Shown here in pieces: positions 33,084 to 44,861 of a stretch of DNA of 64,000 bases (position 1 is its first letter; the number at the start of each line of letters is the position of its first letter). The DNA comes from Opisthocomus hoazin (taxonomy: Eukaryota; Chordata; Aves; Opisthocomiformes; Opisthocomidae). Under the pieces are notes generated by a model. The model saw nothing but the letters and a program-made list of their open reading frames with translations, was not told the origin of the DNA and did not search any database. Both the position numbers and the translations under genes were made by a program. The stretch covers positions 19,323,537 to 19,387,536 of the forward strand of contig NC_134428.1 in NCBI RefSeq assembly GCF_030867145.1. The letters run 5' to 3'.

Positions 33084-33306
33084 GTGAGGTGACTTTTGCA
33101 CTCGCTTTGACGTTGCTCAGATGTGCTTTGAGTTGGAGACTGGTAACAACAGTCACTGTGCAACCTGAAATGCTTTTTGTATGCCCTCCCAGATGGCTAA
33201 GGGTTACCTTCGTCATAGCAATGGACTGGGGGACAACTCGATTAGAGAATAGTGGGTTCCTGATAACTTTGTGGGCATGCTTAGAACAATTTTTCCTGTC
33301 AGATTG

Positions 33307-33546
33307 TGCCAGGGGAGGTTTAGAGGAGATACTGGGATAGATATCTTCACTGAAAGGGTTGTCAAGCATTGGCACAGGCTGCCCAGGGAAGCGGCTGAGT
33401 CGCCATCCCTGGAGGTATTTAAAAGACTTGTAGATGTGGTGCTCAGGGACATGGTTTAGTGGTAGACTTGGCGGTGTTATGTTCATGGTTGGACTTGATG
33501 ATCTTCAAGGTCTTTTCCAACCTAAATGATCCCGTGATTCTACAAT
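33307..33546 (+). mobile_element. Old CR1 3'-end fragment (unit I)
   Basis: Diverged CR1 3' end: CACAGGCTGCCCAGGGAAG, then TTGGACTTGATGATCTTCAA, ending with one degraded octamer. It lies in what should be GET4 intron 3. Older than the CR1 at 30504 judging by its divergence from the usual consensus. Confidence 0.82.
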
Positions 33547-33677
33547 ACAAATGACATTATTACTTTGTAATGTTCTGGGGTCTTTAACGCTTGTGTTTTT
33601 GTTTAGGATTTTGGGGAGAAGGAGCTGCTTTCATTGACAATATTGTGCTCGGCTCTTTTTTTTTATTATTTTTTTAG

Positions 33678-33908
33678 AAACAAAAGCCCCAGGAACGTTG
33701 GAAATAACGTGTGACATCTCTGTACATCCCTGTGGCCCAAGAAGGGACAGACGCCTTAAGAAAGCTAGCCTAGAACACTGGAGAAAAGCACCGGAGCGTT
33801 TAGATTCTTGGGTCACAATGCTGGGTGGTTCTAGAAGCTGGTCTTCTGCTGCGCAGTGCCCTGTAGCAAGGAGCTCGGCTCAGCTACGCAGCAGTGTTTC
33901 CTTCGAGT
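33678..33908 (+). other. Unassigned exon-like block d2 (unit I)
   Basis: A 231-bp open block between a strong acceptor (TTATTTTTTTAG) and a consensus donor (GTAAGT), phase 1 to 1. Encodes TKAPGTLEITCDISVHPCGP, then RRDRRLKKASLEHWRK and a serine/alanine-rich tail. I do not recognise the family. The phases fit between the GET4 exon 3 remnant (ends phase 1) and SUN1 exon a1 (starts phase 1), so it could serve as an internal exon of a chimeric transcript. It may also be chance. Confidence 0.4.
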
Positions 33909-34125
33909 GTAAGTATGAGGCTTCTGCTTGAGGCTAAACTTCTGTTTTAGTACGTTTCTTTCCTGCCGATTCCTCTGTTTAATCTGTTAGTGATTGCCTT
34001 GTGTTGCTGATTTGCCTTGATTGTAAGTTTTCCTGGGGGTTCTGAGAGAATCAAATGTCGAAGTGCGGAGTAGAGTTCCTGGGGTAATGATGGGAAGCTT
34101 GTCTGCCTGTAAACTTGCCTCTGTA

Positions 34126-34336
34126 GGATAAACCAGAGAGAAAGGGATGAAAGACAAAACCATTTTTTGATTTGTTCAGAGTTAAAGATTTGTAATGATT
34201 GAGAGATGAAGAAATCTTTTAAAAACACTTGTTTTTTTTTAAACTCCTGGTAGTTAAACTAGTGTAGCTAAAGTAGGGAGGTCTTGAAGTGTCTTCAAGT
34301 GGGGAAGTTGCTTCTGGGTTGGCGTGTATGAACGTG
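34126..34336 (+). repeat. Displaced pieces of B (unit I)
   Basis: 34126-34310 matches about 1855-2038 and 34311-34336 matches about 3340-3366 of B, joined directly. Exons b1 and b2, which lie between these points in B, are gone. Confidence 0.75.
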
Positions 34337-35310
34337 TGTCCTCATCTTCCCTCTTTCCCCATCCATGTTTCCGTTCTGCCCTCAGACGTGTGCACGTACT
34401 CACTCTTTTGTTTTAGATGTCTGCCTGCTGGAAATTCACAGTCCAGTGAGTAAACTTGATTTACTGGTGTGGTCAGCATCAGGACGCGTTGCACAGTCAA
34501 GTGAATGTGCCAGGCAAACGTATATGTGATGCAGCACCGTAGATTGTATAGATGTAATTCTCTGTTGTCATCTGTGCATAGAGTACTGTATTTGAAGAAT
34601 GGTAAACACGTAGCTTGTCTTTGCAAAGCCAAAGGAAAAGCTTTCTCTTGTTTGTGCATAGCCAGAAGTGTGTTTCAACTTAACATACCTTCACCTGACA
34701 GTTTCAAATTCGTGGCACTGCAGTGTTTCCTGAGGGGGTTTTTGTCTGTGGCTGGCTGGTTTGTTTTTGCAAGGAGGTACAAGTATGCTTTTCTGGAACC
34801 TACTTTTTTCGTTGAAGAGGAGAATACTTTACGTAGACAATACTCCAGGTGTTGTGTAGGAGAAGATCAACAAATGACTATATCATAGAATCATAGAATC
34901 GTACGTTGGAAAAGACCTCTAAGATCATCAAGTCCAACCGTCAATGACTATTTGTTTCCAGTCAGTGTGCCTGTGCCCTGGAGTTGTTTCAATCTCAGTA
35001 GAATGTGTTCGAAACTTTCAAATACCTGGCTCTTCAAACAGAATCTTAAAATACGGTAGTACCGAAGTAGTTACCAAGCAACAGAAACGGCATAAGCTTG
35101 TAATTAGCTGCTTTCAAGTCAGATGGGAGGTAAGAAAAGGTGCAGTTGTCATTCATATTTAGTTTGCTGCTCCCGTGGCAGAATGCTTTTCACTGTCTGT
35201 TACCCTACTACATTGACGTCTGAATGTATGGATCTGTTTCTGTTCATGTAGTGGACTGCAAAATGCATTCAATACCAATCATAAAGTGGCTTTTCTTTGC
35301 AGTATTAAAA
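34337..35310 (+). other. Sequence unique to D, no supported gene (unit I)
   Basis: Not found in A, B or C. Holds a 61-bp CR1 insert (34882-34942) and an open block at about 34963-35128 between TTTGTTTCCAG and GTAAGA. That block has no recognisable product. The 127-residue frame at 34505-34888 has no family features. Confidence 0.5.
34882..34942 (-). mobile_element. Very short CR1 3'-end insertion with 9-bp flanking repeats (unit I)
   Basis: Reverse complement of a CR1 terminus (two octamers, then TTGGACTTGATGATCTTAG on the minus strand). AATGACTAT occurs just before (34873-34881) and just after (34943-34951), like a target-site duplication. Confidence 0.8.
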
Positions 35311-35990
35311 TCAGTGGGACTTTTAGTGGGACTTTTACTTGGAGTTCTTGTCAGATATCGTAGTTGATTGTGGCGCTTCCTTACTTTTGGGACCAATTTT
35401 TTTTTTTTCTCCCCCTTGAAGGTCTTGATGGTGAAGGCAACCCTAAATTTAACTATGGTTTCATTTTCTTTCCGAGTGCATTTTATTCCATGGTGACTAG
35501 CGATGGCGATACTGATAGCAATGCACTAGAGGCTTTCGTACAAGCTTGGCACACTGCTTACCTATTAGGAAAAACAAGGTGTAGGGACAGCATACACCTT
35601 GTATGTTAGAAAGAAGAAGTCATATTGTTAATTGATTCCACTTTGGGGCAGTTGGTACACTTGACAGGTTGAAAAGCTGCCTTGAAAGGAAAGCAAGGTA
35701 TGAGGTATTGGTGTGCAGAAGATTTGAATAAAGGGGTTTTAACATTTTATTTTTGTTCTAGTGAGAGTCAGTTTTTCCAGGAATCTTCTAGAGGGATAGC
35801 ATCTTCCCTGTGAGATGAGCGTTCGCTAGCTTGAATGACAGAGGCATCAAGAATCTGTGGAGTGCCCTTTATTCAGCAAAGGAAAATGATTTGAGACACT
35901 TCAGTCACCAAGATGCTTTGCAAAATACTGGGTTGCTAGATCTACAGTCCCTCAGATGAAGCCAGACATATCTGCTAATCTAAAAATGTA
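35311..35990 (+). repeat. Internally deleted B remnant with broken exon b3 (unit I)
   Basis: 35311-35540 matches B around 3365-3570, then skips to B around 7266 and continues to 7729, where A begins. Exon b3 (35422-35448) survives but its donor has changed from AAAGGTAAC to AAATTTAAC. Exons b4, b5 and b6 are deleted. Confidence 0.8.
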
Positions 35991-36122
35991 TGCGTTGGCT
36001 GTGCTCACGCATTTCTCTGCTCTGCAAAGCATTCTTGGCCACAGTTGCATGTCCCTCTGCTTGGTTCCTTTGAACACGTGCCGCAGTAATGACATTTCGC
36101 GCTACCACTTTTTGTCTTCTAG

Positions 36123-39100
36123 GGAGGGCAGCTTCTGGCATGTACAGGTTACTCAGAACTGGATGGTATCAACTTGCTACTCTAATGTCTTTTCTCAAGG
36201 TGTTTCTTCTAAAGAGGTGCGTATCCTTTGAGAAAAGTGTTTTGTGAGCAAATGATTTACCCAGTTATAAAACAATACAAGAGGAGAAATGTGTTGTTTC
36301 ATGTGAACTTTCCTCTTTCTTTCTCTAGATGCCTTCCAAAGACCTACAAGCTGTTCCTGTTTCTTCTGCCGCTCCTGTTTCTACTAGGTACGTGAATCGC
36401 TTAGTTATACTACAGACCGGTGTATGCTTACTGCAGCCGTTCCAAGAGAGCGTTTTTAGTTGAGCTCTCGGTTTATGAAGAAGACGCAGAAGCAAAAAAG
36501 AGCAAGTTTGTTTGTGACTAGGGCAGCAATTCAAGCTTTCAAAGTACTGACAAGTCAGTAGCCTTCCCCTTGCCGTGAAAGGAATACCCTCAATTTAATT
36601 TCGTAGAGCTCTTTAGAAAGTGAGAGTGGGTGCGTAAATGCACTGAAGTCCTTTTTTCTTCACCTGCCTTGATAAGAATATCAGTGAGGTCACAAAGAGC
36701 AGGTTGTGTACCGATTGCTTTGATTGTTGTTAATCTCCGTAAAAGTGGGGTTAGGTTCTTTGAGCAACTCATCCGAAGTCTTTCCCTTGCTCTGGACCAT
36801 CCTTGAGTTGCTTAAAATACTGCTGTTTAGACTGGTTAGTTGACAGTATTCCAGGCCAGCTGTCTTCTTTGAAATAAACAAACTCAGTTTCGAACACTTG
36901 CTGAAAGTGGTGGGCTGTTTCTGAAAAGCAGGTTCATGTCTTCGCATGTCCTAAAAACTTTAGAAACTACTCTGGGGAGAAGATGAAGCTTTGCAGAAAC
37001 TTACAGTCAGGATTGAAAATCCTCTGTACTAGGGAGAATAAGAAAGGAAGAACTTCCCTACCCTGTGTAGAAAGTGCTGCTACTTCTTGCTAAGACAGTG
37101 CAAAAACAAGCGTCATGTTTGTGAACTGCGAGATTGCCTAATATCTAACAAAAGTTGGAAGAAACTTGGGCTTCCGTGGAAACAATGTGGTATGTAGTAC
37201 GTAGGGTACAGGGCAAGATATTTTCCATGGAGATAAAAAGCAGTTTTTTACATCTGCCTTCAGTGAGCATGGCCTGTCTTAATTGGTAAATGAGATCTAG
37301 GTCCCAGGGACGCAGTAGTATGAGATTGAGGATATACCATGAGACATAAGCGCAAGCTGCCTGCCATACAACGGTGTGAGCGGTACTGATGGATGTTCCC
37401 CAACGTGCTTGAGTGCTTGACTTCACAGTTTGACAGCTGGCTCATACTGATTTTTGTTTAGACTGGAGTAGTGTGCGCTGTGTGACGTCTAGCTTGCAAA
37501 CTTAAGGTAGCTTGTGTCACGAAGTAGGAAGACGACCTGTAGATCTAAGCAGTCTTCAGGGGGAATTCTCTTGAACACCCTTTTTGCCTTTTGTTTGTGA
37601 TCTAGGTATATGGTTCTGGGGGTTTGATGGCTGCTTCTCACTATTACCTTTGTTGAACTGGATCAAAATTGATAGAATACAGAGAACAGAGGACTCTCTC
37701 CGTGTTCGTGAACCGCAGGCTGATTCTTTGCACTCTGTGCAACCTCCAGAGGTAAGGGAGAACAGTCTAGGGAAGAACTCTGGTATCTTGGAAGACTTCT
37801 TAACTGCCATGCCTTCAATATTTGGCAAGAACTACTTGACACACAAGGCTAATGTGAATAAATGTCTTGATCTTTACATATATTAAAAAAATATTCTGTA
37901 TACCTTAGGATTCCATCGACATCTTTGCTTCTGGTCGTGAAAGTGAGCTGGAAAAGCAAATGGCCTTTCTGTCTGAGAGATACCATCACCTTGATGAAAA
38001 ATATAGCAAAGTGATGCTTCTACTCCAGAACCTTCAAGATCAGGTTGCCCAGAAAAGTGACAAAAGCGAAACATTGACGCTAATACGAAATATGATGGGT
38101 CAACATCCTCAAGATGTGAGACTGGAGCAAAAGGTAAGATAGTCAGTTGTTGGTGCTTTTGGGTGGTGATCGACATATCCTGTTTTAGTAATGCAGATTG
38201 CTAGCCATTTGATTCAGGCTTGCGTCCAATTTTGTGAGCAAAAGTGATTTGCAGCCTTTTCTGCGGGATCTAGAGTTGCAGATCCTCCAGAAGATCGCTC
38301 TCCATATGTCTGTGACAAGCCAAAAGCTAACATCTGCAGTAGTAACAAAGGCTGTGACTAATGCAGGGGTTCGTGGAATCACAGAAGCGGTGAGTGAGTT
38401 GAAGTTCTCGCAAGTTCAACTAAAACCGTCAGGAGTCCTTTTCTAGGCATTTTTTGGAGCATCGCAGTCAATATAAACGTCAGTGACTTGAAGAGATGTT
38501 TAGAACATGAATTGAAATGGGGAGAACTACAGAAAATGCTTGATGAAGCGTACGCTTACAGCATTGCTTGTTGCCTGTTGCGAATGTTGTTTTTTTTTTT
38601 CCAAAGTATGCTATCTTGAAAATTGCAGAATTCCCAAAAAAACAGCTATACCAAAGCAATGCAGCTCAGGGTCTGGGGAAGGTGGGGGAAAGAATGCAAC
38701 CTTTGAAGAAAGCACCAGTCAATATGCAGTATGAATTTGTATTTTAAGCCAAAAAACCATGCACTAAAAATGGCCTCTGTCTTGAGAGAGGCTTTCAAAG
38801 ACTTGCGATGGAGTGCAGCATCTCAAAAAGATGCTTATTCTACATGTATACAGATGTGTATAGATCAATTACTTTATCAGTTGATATTATTAAATTCTTC
38901 CCTTTCTCCCCTTCTGTGTGTATATCTGTAGCAAGTCCAGACTATTGTAAACAATGCCCTGAAACTTTTCTCTCAAGACAAGACTGGTATGGTGGATTTC
39001 GCCTTGGAATCTGGAGGTAAATAGTGGAGGAAACTCCACTTTCACGATTTGTGTTATTTATAGTATCTACTAAAAATATCAAAAGATCTGCTTGCGTGGG

Positions 39101-41636
39101 GTGTACGCACCACTGAACTCGCTAGGGAAAATGTGTATGTTTTAGCCCTCTGAGGTGAAAAACCTTGAACATGCTGAAAAGAACACTGTACTTGATAGAA
39201 GCATTGTATCCCCAGCCAATGACTAGACTTGAACAGTATCTTTACTAGTTGGTTTTGAGGAAAAGAACTGGTATGTTCACGAAGCTTTGTACAAATCTCT
39301 GGCTGAAAAGTCTTCAGGAAGAAATGAGTAATTATTTCGGCTAACCTGATACCTCTTTTTTAAGGTGGCAGCATTCTGAGTGCTCGCTGTTCTGAAACCT
39401 ATGAAAGCAAAACAGCAGTGATCAGCCTCTTTGGAATTCCTCTGTGGTACCTCTCTCAGCCTCCAAGGGCGGTGATTCAGGTAATTAAAGGCCGAGTGAA
39501 GAAATTCAGCAATGTTATTTTGTGCTGAGGGGTTTGGATTGTTTCTTGGATGCTGGATGTTTCTGTCTGCAACACACTGTGGGGCACGGGTCCTTTGAAC
39601 CATGTTCCCAAGAGTGCCATTCTTCTGGTAGTTCCTGGGCACTGCTCAAGTCGTCTTCTAGCAAAACAAAGACCCTGCTAGGAGGCTTGGGTGGTACACT
39701 GGACTTCTGCAGAGTGTGAGCACTGGGAGGGTTCCTGTTGTGAAGTAGTCTCCAGGCGGATCTTCAAAACGCTGCTGGCTGTTTGGGTGGATGTGCTGTC
39801 TCCCTGAAGGATGCTACCAAATAGATTATATTCTGCCACTTACTCTCTAAGACTGTCCCTAATAATTCAGAATTCGCCACAACTCTTTCTGGCAAAATGC
39901 TTGTGGCTGCAGGTTTTGTTGTTGCTGTTGTGTTCCATCCTGTTCTCTCCCCTTTCCTCCTGTCTAGCCGGACGTGTATCCAGGAAACTGCTGGGCTTTC
40001 AAAGGATCACAGGGGTATCTCGTAGTTCGACTTTCAAGGAAGATCTATCCGACTGCCTTTACGTTGGAACACATCCCAAAAGCACTTTCAGCAACAGGAG
40101 AGATCTCCAGTGCTCTGAGGAGCTTTGCAGTATATGTAAGTCTGTCTGTGAACTTCAGAGGATATTTGTATGCATAAAGAATATTTGTGGCGCAGATCTT
40201 GGAAAATAAGGACTGAAGGGAGGACAGCTAAGGAGAGAAACTGCTTGCTTTTAAAATTGCTGTTTTTGTAATCAGCTTTGAGATTAGGAATAAGAAGTGT
40301 TGCAGCTAATTTTGAGGGAGCTGTTTCTTTTTTTCCTGCTTTATACAGTAGTAAATATTTTTGGAGGGAGGTGACTGTTTTTGATTTGGTATCGTTCTTT
40401 CAGGCACTGGAACTGTTCCATCCTTCCACCACTCCTACTGCTTACCCTCTCCCTCCCCAGTGTTGGCTTTGCATCTTGTCTGTGATGTGCCTTCAGTGTG
40501 TTTTAAATTGATTTTAACTAGCACCACAGCTGCTTAGGCAGGACTGCAGAACAGAAGACCACAGGCTACATCAGAGTGTAGCTGTGATCCCTGAGAACAT
40601 TTGTCTAGCTCCATTAAATGCTGAAGCCGCCATCTGCAAGCATCTGAATCTTGGCTTCCGTCTTGTTTGTGATGTTGCTGTTTTCTCATTCTTGTTTGTC
40701 CTGAGCAGTTTACATTGTACACTGCGATCTTGGTTGTGCCATGGAAATGATGGGGTTTGACCATGAAAACAGCAACATACAAACATAGCACAGCTCTTTG
40801 CAGTTCAGGAAAGTCAAATGCAGAGCTGTGGCTGAAGAAGCATGAAGTTCCACGGGAAGTATTCTGATCTCGGTTTCAGAGACTTGCGTTGACAGGCAGT
40901 TAGGTAGGCATGCTTCTGGCTTTGGTTTGACTTGAAATGTGATGGAAGCAAACGTCTTTCTCCTGTTGTTGTAGGGTCTAGATAATGAATATCAAGAAGG
41001 CGGCAAGCTTCTAGGACAGTATGTCTACGACCAAGACGGAGAACCACTGCAGACCTTTCCAGTGATGGTAAGTCTGGATGAGAAGATTTCAAGTGTCAGA
41101 AGAAGCACACGCATATTTTCTAGGGTAGTGCACAATGAGCAGTGAAGGAAAAAGGCTTCATTCTCTGTTGGGCACTGTAGAAACTGAGGTGGAAAGTAGC
41201 TACTGATCTGCCTCAAAACCTAAGGTTCGGATAGTTTAGAGGGGAGGAAAGTTTTGTGCCAGGTGGACACAAGTGGTGTGAAGATACCGAACGTATGAGG
41301 AGTCTGCTTCATGCTGCTTCTGACTCCCTTCACAAAAAAAACCCCAACAAACCGGTTGTAAGGCAAAGAAGGTTCTGTTCCAAGTGGCAGAAGGTTCCCA
41401 AGGCATCACTCAGTTGTTAATCAAAGTTGGTAGTTGCAGGAATGAAGGAAAGCGCCTTCAGTTGCACCTGTTTATACTCCAAACCGAACTCTGGTTTGTG
41501 TGTTTGTTTTTTCCTTCTGCAGGAGAAAAGTGAAAACGCATTCCAAATAGTGGAACTGAGAGTGTTTTCTAACTGGGGACATCCGGAATATACCTGCCTT
41601 TATCGGTTCAGAGTGCATGGGAAACTTGCCGAATAA
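36123..41636 (+). CDS. SUN1-like: SUN1-like copy G3, headless (no N-terminal exons)
   Basis: Exons a1 36123-36216, a2 36329-36387, c1 37606-37751, c2 37909-38133, c3 about 38197-38389, c4 38932-39016, c5 39365-39480, c6 39968-40135, c7 40975-41067, c8 41523-41636. It keeps the membrane segment, coiled coil and full SUN domain (NCWAFKG, GYLVVRL and WGHPEYTC all intact) but none of the SUN1 N-terminal exons. Upstream on the same strand lie GET4 exon 1 (32580-32734) and block d2 (33678-33908), which ends in the phase a1 needs. Codon after LLF in a2 is Leu. c2 to c3 has the same frame conflict as in G2. It could be the 3' part of a chimeric gene, a short SUN protein started internally, or a pseudogene. 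Confidence 0.62.
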
Positions 41637-41733
41637 TCTCCAGCACTTCAGCTTGGACTGGTTTTACGGTTGTGCATTTTGTTCTCGATTTTTGTATATG
41701 CCGGAAAGCCTAGAAGACTGGAATCTTGCCTTT

Positions 41734-42638
41734 TTCTTCGTGGAGGCAGTCGTGATGCGTGGGGCTGACTGCCTAGGTCTGGGCAAGCCCGTGCGTGGGC
41801 CTTCGTCCGCCTCGTCATTTGCCTGCCCCTCCGGTTCCATTGCCTCATACCTATTGCGTCAGGGCACCTGGTGTGGAGAGGGAGGCCAGGAGGGGATTCG
41901 CCTGCCGCCCCGAGCAGGGACCCGTTTCTATTCCCCGCTGTCTCTCAGGTGCTCTCCTTCAGCCTGGTGGCGAGAGGGCAGGGGATCTTCTGCTTCTTGC
42001 GGAACGTCCATCCTGTGCGCTTGTTTCGGGGGTGGCAGGGCATGGCTCCACCAGTCTATTTCCCCCTCGCACTCCCTGATGCTCCTGAACCTTTCTGCCT
42101 CCTCTTTAAGCTCTGCCACCAGGACGAGCAGATCATCCACCTGGTCACAGCGCACGCAGGCGTTCTGCCTGCTGCCCTCCCATACCAGTGACAGGCTCGG
42201 GCACTCCCTGCAGCCAGAGACCTGCACAGCTGCCTGTTTATGCGGGAGCTCTGTCTGGGTCGCCGTATTCCGCCTGGTGACGGCTTTCAGGCGAGTGGAG
42301 ACCCTAGCTACTAGCTGAGCAAGTGATGACCACCGGCTGAATTTACCCCGGTAGCTGGCCGAGCGTCGGGGCCCTGCCTGCGCCAGCTGCCGTGCCAACT
42401 GCCGTGCCAACTGCCGTGGCAGGCCCTGTTTGCCTGTCCTGGTGGCCGCACTGCGGGTCGCTCGTGCTCCCTCGGGGCTGCTTTTGTGAGGGGGGAGGGT
42501 GCCGCCGTCACTCTTGACCCCGCTCTTCTTTGGGGGAGGGTGGTTTGGGGGGGCACGCTCTCTCTCGCCAGGCGGCTGTCTCGGCTGTTGTGCCGCTGAG
42601 AAAAGGTTTCCCCGGTGCGATCACTCGCTCCGGAGCCC
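41734..42638 (-). mobile_element. CR1 LINE 5' end with ORF1 fragment, inverted (unit II)
   Basis: Duplicate of 29599-30503. The ORF1-like frame is shorter (41928-42410) because of a new TAG replacing a Trp codon in the EWKR motif. Confidence 0.74.
42385..42422. repeat. 12-bp minisatellite, unit II
   Basis: Three regular 12-bp units; on the minus strand they read His-Gly-Ser-Trp three times. Confidence 0.7.
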
Positions 42639-44407
42639 TTCACTGTGCGGTCTGTTCTTCTCTGCTGCCTCCAAACTGACAAGATGCTGTTGAGAGGATG
42701 CAGAGAAGGCAGAGCTACTGAATGCCTTCTTTGCTTCAGTCTTCAGTGCCAAGGCAGGCCCTCAGGAATCCCAGGCCCCGGAGGTAAGAGAGGAAGCCTA
42801 CAGAGAGGATGACTTTCCCTTGGTCGAGGAGGACTGTGTGAGGGATCGCTTAAGCGATCTGGACGTCCACAAATCCATGGGCCCCGATGGAATGCACCCA
42901 CGAGTGCTGAGGGAGCTGGCGGATGTCATTGCTGAGCCACTCTCCATCTTCTTTGAGAGGTCCTGGAGGACAGGAGAGGTGCCGGAGGACTGGAGAAAGG
43001 CCAGTGTCACTCCAGTCTTCAACAAGGGCAAGAAGGAGGACCCAGGGAACTACAGGCCGGTCAGCCTCACCTCCATCCCGGGAAAGGTGATGGAGCAGCT
43101 TATCCTGGAGGTCATCAACAAGCAAGTGGAAGGAAAGAAGGTTATCAGGAGTAGTCAGCGTGGATTCACCAAGGGGAAATCATGCTTGACCAATCTGATA
43201 GCTTTCTACGATGACATGACTGGCCGGGTAGATGAAGGGAGAGCCATAGATGTTATCTACCTAGACTTCAGCAAGGCTTTCGACACAGTCTCCCATAATA
43301 TCGTCCTAGGGAAGCTCAGGAAGTATGGGCTGGATGAGTGGTCGGTGAGGTGGATTGAGAACTGGCTGAATGGCAGAACTCAGAGGGTTGTCATCAGCGG
43401 CGCTGAGTCTAGTTGGAGGCCGGTAACTAGTGGTGTCCCCCAGGGGTCAGTACTGGGCCCAGCCTTGTTCAACTTCTTCATCAATGACCTGGATGAAGAG
43501 TTAGAGTGTACCCTCAGCAAGTTTGCTGATGACACCAAACTGGGAGGAGTGGTAGATACACTAGCAGGCTGTGCTGCCATTCAGCGTGACCTGGACAGGC
43601 TGGAAAGTTGGGCAGAGAGGAACCTGATGAGGTTCAACAAAGGCAAATGCAGGGTCCTGCACATGGGGAGGAACAACCCCAGGCATCAGTACAGGCTTGG
43701 GGCGGACCTGCTGGAGAGCAGCTGTGCGGAGAGGGACCTGGGTGTCCTGGTGGACGACAGGTTAACCATGAGCCAGCAGTGTGCCCTGGCTGCCAAGAAG
43801 GCCAATGGCATTCTGGGATGCATCAAAAGGAGTGTGGCCAGCAGGTCGAGGAAGGTTCTCCTTCCCCTCTACACTGCCCTAGTGAGGCCTCTATCTAGAG
43901 TACTCTGTCCAGTTCTGGGCTCCCCAGTTCAAGAAAGATGAGGAGCTACTGGAGAGAGTCCAGCGGAGGGCTACAAGGATGGTGAGGGGACTGGAACATC
44001 TCTGCTATGAGGAGAGGCTGAGGGAGCTGGGCTTGTTCAGCCTGAAGAAGAGAAGGCTGCGAGGGGACCTAATAAATGCTTACAAATATCTGAAGGGTGG
44101 GTGTCAGGAGGATGGGGCCAAGCTCTTTTCAGTGGTGCCCAGTGACAGGACAAGGGGCAATGAGCACAAACTGAAGCACAGGAAGTTCCGTCTGAATATG
44201 AGGAAGATTTTCTTCCCTCTGAGGGTGACGGAGCACTGGAACAGGCTGCCCAGGGAGGTTGTGGAGTCTCCTTCTCTGGAGATATTCAAGACCCGCCTGG
44301 ACAAGGTCCTCTACAACCTACTGTAGGTGACCCTGCTCCGGCAGGAGGGTTGGGCTAGATGACCCACAGAGGTCCCTTCCAACCCCTACCATTCTGTGAT
44401 TCTGTGA
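42639..44407 (+). mobile_element. CR1 LINE, 5'-truncated, RT and 3' end (unit II)
   Basis: Duplicate of 30504-32280 with the same frameshift near 43884-43905 and two terminal octamers. One replacement distinguishes it (Leu for Pro in the VVDTLAGC stretch, 43558-43569). Confidence 0.92.
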
Positions 44408-44526
44408 GATGTTTAAAGAAAAGAGTTTTAATTTTTGAAAGCGCGCGTAATGCTTGAAAGAAGAAATCAAAGTTTCTTTCCTGTATTTTTGATCACCTGC
44501 TGCAATCGCTACGCCAGTAAAACCCA

Positions 44527-44706
44527 AGGAGTGCCCCTTGCCCGAGGGGCAGACGCAGGGGCTTTGTTGCCAAATGCCTTCTCCCCCTTCCTCTCTCCCC
44601 CCGGCTGGGTCTCAGCGGTCTGCAATACCCTCTCCCCAGTTCGTGCCTGAGATGTTGGGGCTTGGGTTCATTCCGCTCTCTGAGCCCCCTTCCCTCAGCT
44701 GCGTCG
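44527..44706 (+). promoter_or_regulatory. GET4: GET4 5' flank / CpG-rich promoter region (unit II)
   Basis: Duplicate of 32400-32579, upstream of G4. Confidence 0.48.
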
Positions 44707-44861
44707 ATGGCGGCCGCGATGATGGCGGCGGAGCAGGAAGCCGTCAAAGGCGGCGGCAGGAACCGCGGCGGCGTGCAGCGCGTGGAGGGCAAGCTGCGCG
44801 CCAGCGTCGAGAAGGGCGACTGCTACGAGGCGCACCAGATGTACCGGACGCTCTTCCTCAG
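44707..44861 (+). pseudogene. GET4: GET4 exon 1, complete, detached (unit II)
   Basis: Same coding sequence as at 32580-32734 and same phase-2 donor. Open frame kept, with no GET4 exon 2 downstream. Confidence 0.88.

Larger units (their letters stand above)
23856..35990 (+). repeat. Tandem unit type 2, copy I (12,135 bp: A, C, CR1, D)
   Basis: First of the short units. It contains SUN1 exons a1-c8 (belonging to G2), a two-part CR1, GET4 exon 1, a GET4 exon 3 remnant and rearranged pieces of B. The next copy starts at 35991 where a B piece (matching about 7729) joins A. Confidence 0.9.

Noticed and set aside
34505-34888. 127-codon plus-strand ORF in D
   Set aside because: No recognisable family, no promoter or splice context, and it ends inside a CR1 insertion.
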